Shown here: positions 25,100 through 33,022 of the stretch, one piece after another
How the letters are laid out: every line of letters starts with the position of its first letter
Position numbering within the stretch: position 1 is the stretch's first letter
DNA from: Paraburkholderia aspalathi
Lineage (GTDB): Bacteria; Pseudomonadota; Gammaproteobacteria; Burkholderiales; Burkholderiaceae
Assembly: GCF_900116445.1 (NCBI RefSeq)
Contig: NZ_FPBH01000007.1
Location: 1 to 64,000, forward strand
Direction of reading: 5' to 3'
DNA length: 64,000 nt
Translations under genes and position numbers: made by a program
The notes under the pieces: generated by a model
The model's database searches: none
Seen by the model: the letters and a program-made list of their open reading frames with translations, nothing else
What the model was told of the DNA's origin: nothing

Positions 25100-25531
25100 T
25101 CAGAGATTCAGCCCGCCGCGTGGCGAGCGTGCGCCGTCGATACTGATCCGGCCCGCTCCGGTCACGAAGAGCAGCAGGAAACCACCCGCGATACCGATGT
25201 TTTTCCAGAAGTGGATCACCATGTCGCGTTGCAAAGCGGGATCGGTAACATTCCAGAAATCGTGGCCCAGCACTGCGGTTGCCACGGTGTAGACGGCCAT
25301 GATGAGCGCGAGCGGGCGGATCTTGAAACCGACGATCAGCAGCAGGCCGCCGAGTGCCTCGACCGCTGTTGCAATCGGTGCGGCGACCTGGACGAGCGGC
25401 ACACCCTTCGCATTCAGATAGCCGACAAAGCCCGCATAGCCCAGCAGTTTCATCACACCGCCCCATAAGAACAGCACGGCAAGGGCAATACGCGCGATGA
25501 GGATCACGCCGGAATCGACGGGACGCGTCAT
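25100..25531 (-). CDS. DoxX-family membrane protein
   Basis: A 143-residue protein with four hydrophobic helices. The first segment, VILIARIALAVLFLWGGVMK, is the DoxX hallmark (R-x-x-L-x-x-x-F-x-x-x-G-x-x-K), followed by ATAVEALGGLLLIVGFKIRP and a last helix after HFWKNIGIAGGFLLLF. DoxX proteins sit in the inner membrane and are linked to quinone or thiol redox roles, but often have no proven activity. The ATG is preceded by AGGAG. Confidence 0.85.
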   Translation of the reverse strand: MTRPVDSGVILIARIALAVLFLWGGVMKLLGYAGFVGYLNAKGVPLVQVAAPIATAVEALGGLLLIVGFKIRPLALIMAVYTVATAVLGHDFWNVTDPALQRDMVIHFWKNIGIAGGFLLLFVTGAGRISIDGARSPRGGLNL

Positions 25532-25741
25532 AAGGGGCTCCTGTAAATGAATAAGCAGCAGACCCGGCCAGACGGCCGCAGTTCCCTACTTTGCATCTGA
25601 GAATAGGTGCGCTGCCCGCCTTTTCCAAGCATGGGCCGGCATGAACGGCACAATCTGCGCCGTCTCAAGGGAAGGAAAACAGTGTCCGAGCGCACAGCGC
25701 GTGCCCGATCGTGCACGCCACGGACAGTATCGACGTCGTGC

Positions 25742-26149
25742 CTAAGCGCGGGGATATGTCGCGACCTCGATCAGATTGCCATCCGGATCGCGGCAATACA
25801 CCGAGGTCATCTTGCCGCGTGCGCCATCGCGTTCAACCGGGCCGGCTTCTATCTCGACACCCTGAGCGAGCCAGTGAGCTTTAACCTCAGCGGGGCTCGC
25901 GGTGGTGACAAAACACAGATCGGCGCTCCCCGGCACCGGCTCACGCCCGGTGAACCACGCGACCGTGTCCGCATCCACGGGACGCAAGTTGATCTTCTGA
26001 TTGCCGTATGTCATCGCCACGCGCGTGCCGGTGCGCGACTCGAACTCGGTACGCCGCATGCCGAGCATGCGTGCATACCAGGCCGCACTGGCTTCCACGT
26101 CGGCGACATTCAGAACGAGATGATCGAGACTGTCTATCGAGAAGCTCAT
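25742..26149 (-). CDS. VOC-family (glyoxalase/fosfomycin-resistance-like) protein
   Basis: A 135-residue protein with the paired beta-alpha-beta-beta-beta modules of the vicinal-oxygen-chelate fold. It starts with FSIDSLDHLVLNVADVEASA followed by AAWYARMLGM, where His10 is the usual first metal ligand, and ends SVYCRDPDGNLIEVATY, where the Glu is the usual last ligand. VOC enzymes bind a divalent metal and act as lyases, dioxygenases or thiol transferases; the substrate here is not known. It stands alone between DoxX and a FucU-like gene on the same strand. Confidence 0.85.
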   Translation of the reverse strand: MSFSIDSLDHLVLNVADVEASAAWYARMLGMRRTEFESRTGTRVAMTYGNQKINLRPVDADTVAWFTGREPVPGSADLCFVTTASPAEVKAHWLAQGVEIEAGPVERDGARGKMTSVYCRDPDGNLIEVATYPRA

Positions 26150-26183
26150 GGATTTCGTCGCCGTCGTGAGGTGCTATGAGGTG

Positions 26184-26648
26184 CTACTGCTGCGGCGCAT
26201 CCGGCGCGAGCAGGACACCCTTCGTAAAAACGAAGCAGCCGTAACCGCGCTCTTCGCCGGTAGCGATCACGCAATAGGCTTTGCGCGCCCGCTCATAGAA
26301 AGCGAAACGCTCAACAGAAGCAAACGGCACCTCGCGCCCTTCCGCCGCATTGATCTCGAGCTGCACTTCGCGCTGAACCGCCGGAATCGAGTTCGGCTCA
26401 CCGACCACTTCCATCCGCGACGCAGGACGCTCGATGAAGGTATCCAGCGGCATCACCGACAGAATCGCGCGAATGGCACGCGGCGCGTTCACGCCATCGA
26501 GGCGCAGCAGTTTGCCCAACACCGTCTCCTGCGCGACGGACGCGCCCGGAAAGTTGGCGTCGCAAACCACCAGTTCGTCGCCATGCCCCATCGAGCGTAG
26601 CGCATGCAGCACATCGGCATTCAGCAGCGGGTCCAGATTCTTCAGCAC
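26184..26648 (-). CDS. RbsD/FucU-family sugar mutarotase
   Basis: A 154-residue protein of FucU-like size. The family motif is present as LRSMGHGDELVVCDANFPGA (catalytic His followed by D-x-N-F-P), and the end has KAYCVIATGEERGYGCFVFT, where the Tyr residues lie in the active site. RbsD and FucU proteins interconvert anomers or ring forms of ribose or fucose; this one more closely resembles the fucose mutarotase branch. No other sugar genes are adjacent. The ATG follows AAGGAGA. Confidence 0.85.
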   Translation of the reverse strand: MLKNLDPLLNADVLHALRSMGHGDELVVCDANFPGASVAQETVLGKLLRLDGVNAPRAIRAILSVMPLDTFIERPASRMEVVGEPNSIPAVQREVQLEINAAEGREVPFASVERFAFYERARKAYCVIATGEERGYGCFVFTKGVLLAPDAPQQ

Positions 26649-26769
26649 GGTGTCTCCTTGAGGGTCGATTGGCCGCCGGCCACCCGGATTCGAGCGGATT
26701 GTCCTTGTGGCGCGTCGCGATCGATTGTAGCAAGACCGTGGCGCACGGTCCGTTGCCGGCGGCTCACCG

Positions 26770-27030
26770 TCAATCCGCTTTCCCGCACGATGCGGCGAGC
26801 GGCATTGCGCGACACCGCCACCTCAGCCATCCAACTAATGCGAGCAGCACGAGACCCGCGCCACCCAGCACCGGCTCGCGCCAGGCCAGCAACGCTGTGA
26901 AGGTGAACGCGCGCGTGCCGGCCAGCAGAGCAAAGCCGGCGATCGCGCTGGAGAGCGCGTCGACAGCGCCCGACAGGCGCGTGACCGTGAGGACAGTACC
27001 GGGAGCCGTGACGGCAACGGACTCGTGCAT
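26770..27030 (-). CDS. Small hypothetical membrane protein
   Basis: An 86-residue protein with two hydrophobic stretches: about 27-50 (SSAIAGFALLAGTRAFTFTA) and 53-70 (VLGGAGLVLLALVGWL). CGGAGA precedes the ATG. It lies 30 bp after an NTF2-like gene on the same strand. I do not recognise a family; the call rests on length, ribosome-binding site and hydrophobic pattern. Confidence 0.5.
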   Translation of the reverse strand: MHESVAVTAPGTVLTVTRLSGAVDALSSAIAGFALLAGTRAFTFTALLAWREPVLGGAGLVLLALVGWLRWRCRAMPLAASCGKAD

Positions 27031-27060
27031 GATCGTCTCCGTGAAAAAGACTGCGTGAGC

Positions 27061-27429
27061 TCAGGTAGCGGCAGGGACCTGGTCGAGGAAACCGGTCACC
27101 GCCTGCAAGCGGCCGTGCGTGTCGAGCACGCCGAAGTCGGATCCCTTGACGATCGCCTCGCCGGCCGGCGTGGTGAGTGCCCACGAAAAACGCAGGCGGT
27201 TCGCGAAACCGTCGACTTCCGTCGTGCGGTGAAACGTGTGATGCGGGAAGCGTTCATGCACCGCGCGGATCATCGCGTCGATGCCGTCATGGCCCGCGCC
27301 TGCCAGCAGTGGATCGCGATAGTCGGCATCGGCAGTCCATGTCGCGGCGATCAGTTCGCGGCGGCGTACTGCATCGGTTTCATTCCATGCGTCGAAGTAA
27401 CGGTCGATCAGATCGGTATGCGCATTCAT
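27061..27429 (-). CDS. NTF2-like (SnoaL-type) protein
   Basis: The ATG at 27429 follows AAGGAGTCTGAG and gives 122 residues; the upstream alternative at 27450 is less well placed. It begins TDLIDRYFDAWNETDAVRRR and includes AATWTADADYRDPLLAGAGH and RLRFSWALTTPAGEAIVKGS, the cone-shaped NTF2/SnoaL fold. Such proteins can be isomerases or ligand-binding proteins. No further function can be claimed. Confidence 0.8.
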   Translation of the reverse strand: MNAHTDLIDRYFDAWNETDAVRRRELIAATWTADADYRDPLLAGAGHDGIDAMIRAVHERFPHHTFHRTTEVDGFANRLRFSWALTTPAGEAIVKGSDFGVLDTHGRLQAVTGFLDQVPAAT

Positions 27430-27788
27430 CTCAGACTCCTTGATTGGCATGACTGAGCACTACGCTCGGCAGACACGTTGTATGCGGCGGGCTCGGAGTG
27501 AAGATTGACGGCTCGAGCGCGGCGCGTCGATTACGTTGGAGGTAAGCATCGAGATGCACCGGCGTGAAGAACCGCGTTGTTTTGCCCACCGGATAGGCCA
27601 TTTGGCTGAATCGTCACCGACTTCGTCAGCCGCTAACCTCATGGCGGAATTGGGGGCCGCGCAGCGTCAACTCGCGGCATGTGACGAACTGAATGGGCGC
27701 GGACACAAGCCGCTTTTTTAATATGGTTTTCACACTTGCAAGACCGTATCCAACAGGATACACTCATCAACAAATCGGTTCACCGCCT
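27430..27788. promoter_or_regulatory. Intergenic region upstream of the toxin-antitoxin pair, with operator-like repeat
   Basis: No gene is supported. GTATCC-aaca-GGATAC (27746-27761) is an inverted repeat 28 bp before the toxin start, a typical place for the autoregulatory operator of a type II toxin-antitoxin pair. Confidence 0.5.
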
Positions 27789-28094
27789 GTGTACACGGTC
27801 AAGCGCACCGAGGAATTCGACCACTGGCTTGCCGGCCTCGCAAACTTGAGGGCGAGAGCCAAAATCCTGGTGCGAGTCCGGCGTGCTGAGCGAGGTCATT
27901 TCGGCGACGTCAAGCTGCTGGAAGACGGTGTGTCCGAGATGCGCATCGATTGCGGTCCCGGCTATCGGGTCTACTTCGCGCGCGAAGGGCGCATGGTGTT
28001 CCTGCTGCTCTGCGGTGGCGATAAATCCACGCAGCCAGCCGACATCAGGCATGCCAAATCAATGTGGGCAGACATCAGAAAGGAACTGTCATGA
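27789..28094 (+). CDS. RelE/HigB-type toxin (putative addiction-module killer protein)
   Basis: A GTG start at 27789 matches the family's usual beginning (x-Y-T-V-K-R-T-E-E-F); ATG at 27723 is an alternative that would add 22 residues. The 101-residue product has ARAKILVRVRRAERGHFGDV, then VSEMRIDCGPGYRVYF and LLLCGGDKS, the hallmark of the COG3657 branch of RelE/ParE-fold toxins (R-x-x-x-G-x-x-G-D-x-K ... G-P-G-Y-R-V-Y). Such toxins are ribosome-dependent mRNA endonucleases. The stop overlaps the antitoxin start by four bases. Toxin-first order is typical of HigBA. Confidence 0.88.
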   Translation: MYTVKRTEEFDHWLAGLANLRARAKILVRVRRAERGHFGDVKLLEDGVSEMRIDCGPGYRVYFAREGRMVFLLLCGGDKSTQPADIRHAKSMWADIRKELS

Positions 28095-28393
28095 GCAAAG
28101 TCAAAACCGCACGGTTCGACGCATCGCATTACCTCGATAGCGAAGAGATGATCGCCGAGTATCTCAACGCAGCGCTGGAAGAAGGCGACGCCGACCTGCT
28201 CCTCGCCGCGATCGCCGACATCGCAAAAGCACGTGGCATTGCGAAGGTTGCGGCGGACGCCGGACTCGGGCGCGAAAGCCTCTATAAAACCCTCGCGCCC
28301 GGCTCCAAACCGCGCATGGACACGGTGTTCAAATTGCTGCGCGCGCTGGGCGTCAAACTCAACGCCGTGCCGGAAGGCGTAGCGCCCGCCTGA
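28091..28393 (+). CDS. HigA/COG3636-type antitoxin
   Basis: ATG at 28091, with AAGGAAC in front, gives a 100-residue product. It starts with a typical N-terminus (RFDASHYLDSEEMIAEYLNA) and carries an HTH: GIAKVAADAGLGRESLYKTL, then RMDTVFKLLRALGVKLNAVP. This is the standard antidote of the preceding RelE-like toxin, which it binds and neutralises, and with which it represses the operon. Translation is coupled through the ATGA overlap. Confidence 0.9.
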   Translation: MSKVKTARFDASHYLDSEEMIAEYLNAALEEGDADLLLAAIADIAKARGIAKVAADAGLGRESLYKTLAPGSKPRMDTVFKLLRALGVKLNAVPEGVAPA

Positions 28394-28518
28394 TTCGCGC
28401 CTGGCGTGTTGTCGCCTGGGGTGACGCCCTGAATGAGCTGCGTATTCGTGGGTGCTCCTACGCTTTCTCGGACATTCCACGGTATTGCCTAGCATTCCCG
28501 GGTATTCCCGGGGTATTC

Positions 28519-28537
28519 CATTACCTGTCAGGTAATG
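28519..28537. promoter_or_regulatory. 19-bp perfect palindrome upstream of the MmyB-type regulator
   Basis: CATTACCTGTCAGGTAATG is a perfect palindrome around a central T, 34 bases before the ATG at 28571. Just upstream are GGTATTCC-like tandem repeats (28470-28518). It is the best candidate operator for the regulator that starts next, probably acting on itself. Confidence 0.6.
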
Positions 28538-28570
28538 GATCGCTAACGCGCTTTGGCTATCATCGGCAAC

Positions 28571-29449
28571 ATGAACACACTCTCTCTTGCACAAACCATC
28601 CCGTCGAACGGGCCGACAGCAAGCCGCACGGTCGGCGATCTGCTGCGCGAATGGCGGCAGCGGCGAAGAATGAGTCAGTTGCTGCTCGCCGCTGAAGCCG
28701 ATATTTCAACGCGGCATCTGAGCTTCGTCGAATCAGGCCGTGCGGTGCCTAGCCGGGAAATGGTCATGCACCTCGCTGAGCGGCTCGACGTGCCACTGCG
28801 CGCGCGCAATGCACTGCTGATTGCGGCGGGTTATGCGCCGCTGTTCCGCGAACGCCCGTTGACGGACCCGCAGTTAGCCGCCGCACGCGAGGCAGTTGAG
28901 TTGGTGCTCAAAGGTCACGAGCCGTATCCGGCTCTCGCGATCGACCGTCACTGGACCATCGTTGCCGCGAACAATGCGCTTGCGCCGCTGCTTGCAGGCG
29001 CAAGCCCTGAGCTTATGAAACCGCCGGTCAATGCGATGCGATTGAGTTTGCATCCGGAAGGCATCGCAGCATCGATCGTCAACTGGCATGCCTGGCGGGC
29101 GCACGCGCTGTCCCGGCTTCAGCGACAAATCGACGTGAGCGGTGACGACACGTTGAGCGCACTGCGCGACGAACTCGCTGCATATCCCGCTCCACCCGGC
29201 GCGGAAGCGGCCGACCTCGACGACACGGCAGGTAATCAGATCGCCGTGCCGCTGCGGTTGCGCACGCCGATCGGCGTCCTGTCGTTCTTCAGCACGACCA
29301 CGGTGTTCGGCACACCGGTAGATGTCACACTGTCGGAGCTTGCTATTGAAGCGTTCTTTCCCGCCGATCAGGAAACCGCGGCCGCGCTGCGTGAGTTTGC
29401 CGCGAGCCAGCGCGCCGAAGGCCAAGGGGCTGAAGCTGTGAAGTCATAG
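28571..29449 (+). CDS. XRE-family regulator with MmyB-like ligand-binding domain
   Basis: ATG at 28571 is preferred over the upstream 28553; the product has 292 residues. The HTH region (VGDLLREWRQRRRMSQLLLA then DISTRHLSFVESGRAVPSRE) is the classic XRE/MmyB form. Residues about 80-280 are the MmyB-like PAS-related domain (PYPALAIDRHWTIVAANNAL, and the later GVLSFFSTTTVFGTPVDVTL). Such regulators sense small, often lipid-like ligands and usually repress an adjacent oxidoreductase gene. Here the next gene is a GNAT acetyltransferase. Confidence 0.88.
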   Translation: MNTLSLAQTIPSNGPTASRTVGDLLREWRQRRRMSQLLLAAEADISTRHLSFVESGRAVPSREMVMHLAERLDVPLRARNALLIAAGYAPLFRERPLTDPQLAAAREAVELVLKGHEPYPALAIDRHWTIVAANNALAPLLAGASPELMKPPVNAMRLSLHPEGIAASIVNWHAWRAHALSRLQRQIDVSGDDTLSALRDELAAYPAPPGAEAADLDDTAGNQIAVPLRLRTPIGVLSFFSTTTVFGTPVDVTLSELAIEAFFPADQETAAALREFAASQRAEGQGAEAVKS

Positions 29450-29534
29450 CAGCACCACAGAAACCTGGAGCGCAATATCGAAAGCTGAATTGTTCCCGCT
29501 TGCAGCATCGTTCAAACCACACGGAGAGCCACAC

Positions 29535-30065
29535 TTGATCAACAACGCCCTACTGGTCCGCCAACTCGGTCTCGCCGACCGCGACGCCTACTTTCAGCTT
29601 CGCCTGCGCGGGCTGAAGGCGCATCCGGAGTCGTTCGGTCAAAGCTACGAGGACGCGGTGGCCAAGGGCGCCGCGCGGCACGATGCGATGTTGGAAGGCA
29701 CACGCGCAGCCGAAGGTGATTTTTTGCTCGGTGCTTATGAATCGGCTAATACGCCATTGATCGGTGTAGTGGGATTGCTTCGTAACCAGAGCGACAAGGA
29801 AAGGCACAAGGCTTCCGTCGTCGGTATGTATGTCGCGCCGGAAGCAGCGGGCCGCGGAGTCGGGCGCGCCTTGCTTAATGAGTTGCTGGCGCGAGCGGCG
29901 CAGATAGAAGGTCTACGGCAAATCCAGCTGATGGTGGGTAGCCGCAACGAAGCGGCACGCAAACTCTATGAGTCGCTTGGCTTTCGCAAATATGGTTGCG
30001 AGGTGGAAGCATTGAACGTCGGCGGCGTGTTTCACGATGCTGATCTGATGGCGCGCTTCATGTAA
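29535..30065 (+). CDS. GNAT-family N-acetyltransferase
   Basis: A TTG at 29535 with GGAGAG nearby is the likely start (176 residues); an upstream ATG at 29490 would add residues not typical of the family. The acetyl-CoA-binding motif A is seen as VVGMYVAPEAAGRGVGRALL, and motif B as NEAARKLYESLGFRKYGCE. It transfers an acetyl group to an amine; the substrate (small molecule, protein or peptide) is unknown. It lies directly after the MmyB-type regulator gene. Confidence 0.85.
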   Translation: MINNALLVRQLGLADRDAYFQLRLRGLKAHPESFGQSYEDAVAKGAARHDAMLEGTRAAEGDFLLGAYESANTPLIGVVGLLRNQSDKERHKASVVGMYVAPEAAGRGVGRALLNELLARAAQIEGLRQIQLMVGSRNEAARKLYESLGFRKYGCEVEALNVGGVFHDADLMARFM

Positions 30066-30199
30066 CGGCTTTCGGGTGCCCTGCTTCAACGCGCGATACG
30101 TGCTATCTTTTTCAATCACCTTTCCGCTGCACCAACCCCGAAGCGGCTTATCCGCCGCCCTCGGGCTATCTTCGATTTGCCGCTCGCCAGTCAAACACC

Positions 30200-31423
30200 A
30201 TGTCCGACCTTGCCACTTCCCTTCCGCGTGTACCACGCCGTTTCGACATCAATCCGAAACCGCTAGGTGCCGCACTCCTTCTTATCGCGCTGGGCGCCGT
30301 CTATCTGGCACAGACCGTGAGCGGTCGTCAGGCAGCGCTCTACATCGTCGGCACCTTGCTGGGCTTGTCGCTCTATCACGCGGCGTTCGGTTTTACCTCG
30401 GCGTGGCGAGTCTTTATCGCCGACGGCCGCGGCGCGGGTCTGCGCGCCCAGATGCTGATGCTGGCGCTCGGCGTGTTGCTGTTCTTTCCGGCGCTCGCCG
30501 CGGGTACGCTGTTCGGCCGGCCGGTGGTCGGCCTCGTCGCACCGGCCGGCACATCCGTGCTGGTCGGGGCCTTCATGTTCGGCATCGGCATGCAGCTGGG
30601 CGGCGGCTGCGCGTCCGGCACGCTGTACACCGTAGGCGGCGGCAGCACGCGCATGATCGTCACGCTGGCGGCGTTCGTCATCGGTTCGGTTGTCGCCACC
30701 GCTCATATGCCGTTCTGGACCGCACTGCCGTCTCTCAAACCGCTTTCGATGGTGACCACGCTCGGTCTCGGCTGGGCGATCGCGCTGAATCTGCTCATGT
30801 TCGCTGCGATCGCGGCGCTCACCGTATGGGTCGAACGGCGCCGCCATGGCCAGCTGGTCGACGAGCCGCAGCGTCCGCCGCACGCGTCGCCATGGCTGCA
30901 CGGTCCGTGGCCGTTGTTCGTCGGTGCAATCGCGCTGGTCCTGCTCAACTTCGCGACGCTGGCGCTGTCCGGTCGCCCATGGGGTGTGACGTCGGCGTTT
31001 GCGCTGTGGGGCGCCAAGATATTTGCCGCACTGGGCATCAATGTGGCCAATTGGCCGTATTGGGCCACTCACGCCAACGCCGGCGCACTGGCCGCTCCTG
31101 TTACACATGACGTCACCACGGTGATGGACATTGGCATCATCCTCGGCGCCATGACGGCCGCCGCACTGGCCGGCCGTTACGCACCGGTCTGGAAGGTGCC
31201 GGCCCGCTCGCTGATCGCGGCGGTGGTCGGCGGCCTGATGCTCGGCTACGGAGCCCGTCTGGCCTACGGTTGTAACATCGGCGCCTATTTCAGCGGCATC
31301 GTGTCAGGCAGCTTGCACGGTTGGCTGTGGCTGGTCGCCGCCTTCGCCGGCAACGTGCTCGGCACCCGCCTGCGCCCGCTGCTCGGCCTCGAAGTCGAAC
31401 GGATCCGCGCAAACGGTTGCTAG
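30200..31423 (+). CDS. YeeE/YedE-family (TsuA-like) membrane transporter
   Basis: A 407-residue protein with about nine to ten hydrophobic helices. Both conserved cysteine motifs are present: MQLGGGCASGTLYTVGGGST in the first half and YGARLAYGCNIGAYFSGIVS in the second. This two-repeat pattern is that of the TsuA/YeeE family, some of which import thiosulfate or transport other sulfur compounds. No TusA-like (YeeD) gene lies next to it. It is followed by a hairpin. Confidence 0.88.
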   Translation: MSDLATSLPRVPRRFDINPKPLGAALLLIALGAVYLAQTVSGRQAALYIVGTLLGLSLYHAAFGFTSAWRVFIADGRGAGLRAQMLMLALGVLLFFPALAAGTLFGRPVVGLVAPAGTSVLVGAFMFGIGMQLGGGCASGTLYTVGGGSTRMIVTLAAFVIGSVVATAHMPFWTALPSLKPLSMVTTLGLGWAIALNLLMFAAIAALTVWVERRRHGQLVDEPQRPPHASPWLHGPWPLFVGAIALVLLNFATLALSGRPWGVTSAFALWGAKIFAALGINVANWPYWATHANAGALAAPVTHDVTTVMDIGIILGAMTAAALAGRYAPVWKVPARSLIAAVVGGLMLGYGARLAYGCNIGAYFSGIVSGSLHGWLWLVAAFAGNVLGTRLRPLLGLEVERIRANGC

Positions 31424-31425
31424 AA

Positions 31426-31451
31426 GTTACAAATGCGGCCTCGTTTGTAAC
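31426..31451. terminator. Hairpin downstream of the YeeE/YedE gene
   Basis: GTTACAAA (31426-31433) pairs with TTTGTAAC (31444-31451) around a GC-rich loop, right after the stop at 31423. There is no T-tract, so termination strength is uncertain. Confidence 0.5.
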
Positions 31452-31943
31452 TGGGGCCGCATCAACATGTTACACGTCTGATTCGTCCCCATTGCAGTTC
31501 CAACGAACGGTATTTATTACTTTCAATTGGGCTCACTTTCTATTTCCTTTCTGATTCCGTCATGATTTTCCGGTTCTCGACCGGGTACATGCCATTGCTC
31601 AGATGGATGACTCTGAAGCCCACTACACAAGGGTTTTCATGGATCAGACGAAATTCCGAGGCCGCAAAAAACCCGCTAAGCATCGTCCATTACAGGACTG
31701 TGAAAGACTTACCGAAATTTGATGTATCTTTTTGAGATATTTTTTTGAGAAGGGATTGATTTCTTGTTTTGCCCTTCATACAATTCGACCCAAGCTGTTA
31801 CGAAATGTAACGCGATGTATCAAAAAGTCGCGATCTGTATCAGGTGGTGACATGTAGCCGGAGGACAACGTTTCCGGCGAGGCATAAAAGACAAAACGGC
31901 AAAAAAAGCCGACTTAGTAATTCGGGGCTTCGGAAAACAGAAA
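31452..31943 (+). promoter_or_regulatory. Long leader/promoter region of flhDC
   Basis: This 490-bp stretch has no gene. It is AT-rich and contains GTTAC-gaaat-GTAAC (31797-31811), a small palindrome that could be a regulator site. Long upstream regions are usual for flhDC, which integrates many inputs. I could not fix a -10/-35 pair. Confidence 0.45.
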
Positions 31944-32264
31944 ATGGACCGTAGCAGCGAGACGCTGGATTCAATCCGCGAGATCAACTTGTCTTACATC
32001 ATGCTCGCGCAACGTATGTTGCGTGAGGACAAACCGGTCGGCATGTTCCGACTGGGACTGTCGTCGGAACTGGCTGATTTGCTAGCCGGGCTGTCGCTCG
32101 CGCAGATCGTCAAGCTGGCCGCTTCCGATCAGCTTTTATGCTTCTTCCGCTTCAACGACCACTCGATGTTGTCGGCGTTGACGCAAACGACGAAGCACGC
32201 AGCAGTTGCACCGACTCACGCGGCGATCCTGCTTGCAGGCCAGCCTGCTGAGCAGTTTGCTTAA
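31944..32264 (+). CDS. flhD: Flagellar master transcription activator subunit FlhD
   Basis: A 106-residue protein. [20 protein letters not shown] and [20 protein letters not shown] match FlhD closely, with [20 protein letters not shown] following. FlhD forms the FlhD4C2 complex with FlhC, which switches on class II flagellar genes. It lies 14 bp ahead of flhC after a long leader. It is slightly shorter than enterobacterial FlhD but normal for Burkholderiaceae. Confidence 0.95.
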   Translation: MDRSSETLDSIREINLSYIMLAQRMLREDKPVGMFRLGLSSELADLLAGLSLAQIVKLAASDQLLCFFRFNDHSMLSALTQTTKHAAVAPTHAAILLAGQPAEQFA

Positions 32265-32278
32265 TCGAGGTGACCGCG

Positions 32279-32848
32279 ATGCTCAAGCGTAGCCTGACGG
32301 AAGACGCACAAGAAGTATTCCGTGCCATCGCGCTGATTGAACTCGGCGCGCGCATGCAGGTGCTCGAAAGCGAGTTGACGCTTTCGCGCGACCGCATGAT
32401 CCGCCTGTACCGCGAGGTCAAAGGTGTGTCGCCGCCCAAGGGCATGCTGCCGTTCTCAGCGGACTGGTATATGACGTGGCTGGCGAACATCCACGCGTCG
32501 TTGTTCTACAACACGTACCTGTTCCTGAAGAACGAAGCGCGTTGCTCGCACCTGGATGCGCTGACCAAAGGGTATCGCCTGTATCTGGAACATTGCCAGC
32601 ACAGCGACTCCGAACCGGTGCTGGATCTCACGCGGGCATGGACGCTGGTGCGTTTCTTCGACGCCGACATCCTGCAACTGACCAAATGCTGCCGTTGCAC
32701 CGGCAAGTTCGTCGCGCACAAGCACGACCTCCAACACAACGTGGTGTGTGGCGCATGCCAACCGCCATCGCGCGCCGGCAAGACCAAAAAGGCGGCCGCC
32801 GCTCGTCAGGAAGCGCTCGAAGCAGCGCAGATCGCGCAAGCCGCCTGA
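32279..32848 (+). CDS. flhC: Flagellar master transcription activator subunit FlhC
   Basis: ATG at 32279, with GAGGTGA in front, is preferred over the GTG at 32270 (189 residues). It begins LKRSLTEDAQEVFRAIALIE, has the DNA-contacting region around SRDRMIRLYREVKGVSPPKG, and a Cys4 zinc site in KCCRCTGKFVAHKHD and NVVCGACQPP. It is the DNA-binding partner of FlhD. A strong intrinsic terminator follows the gene. Confidence 0.95.
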   Translation: MLKRSLTEDAQEVFRAIALIELGARMQVLESELTLSRDRMIRLYREVKGVSPPKGMLPFSADWYMTWLANIHASLFYNTYLFLKNEARCSHLDALTKGYRLYLEHCQHSDSEPVLDLTRAWTLVRFFDADILQLTKCCRCTGKFVAHKHDLQHNVVCGACQPPSRAGKTKKAAAARQEALEAAQIAQAA

Positions 32849-32907
32849 GTTAAGTGGAATCGATGAGGGCCGGTCCAGCCTGATTCGAACCGAAGCACCT
32901 TGGAAAG

Positions 32908-32935
32908 AGTCCGCCATCCCGCGGACTTTTTTTTT
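32908..32935 (+). terminator. Rho-independent terminator after flhC
   Basis: AGTCCGC (32908-32914) and GCGGACT (32921-32927) form a 7-bp stem with a 6-nt loop, followed by a run of T to 32935. This is a textbook intrinsic terminator for flhDC; it lies between flhC and the convergent mntH gene. Confidence 0.88.
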
Positions 32936-33022
32936 GTGTGGTTTTCGCCCTGACACGGACACCTCATATCTAGCAACCGACGCCAGGCACCAGGCGCTAC
33001 CCCGCTACCTCCCTTTGCCGCA

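Noticed and set aside
32881..32905. T-arm-like GGTTCGAATC on the minus strand
   Set aside because: No acceptor stem, D-arm or anticodon arm can be formed around it, so it is not a tRNA.
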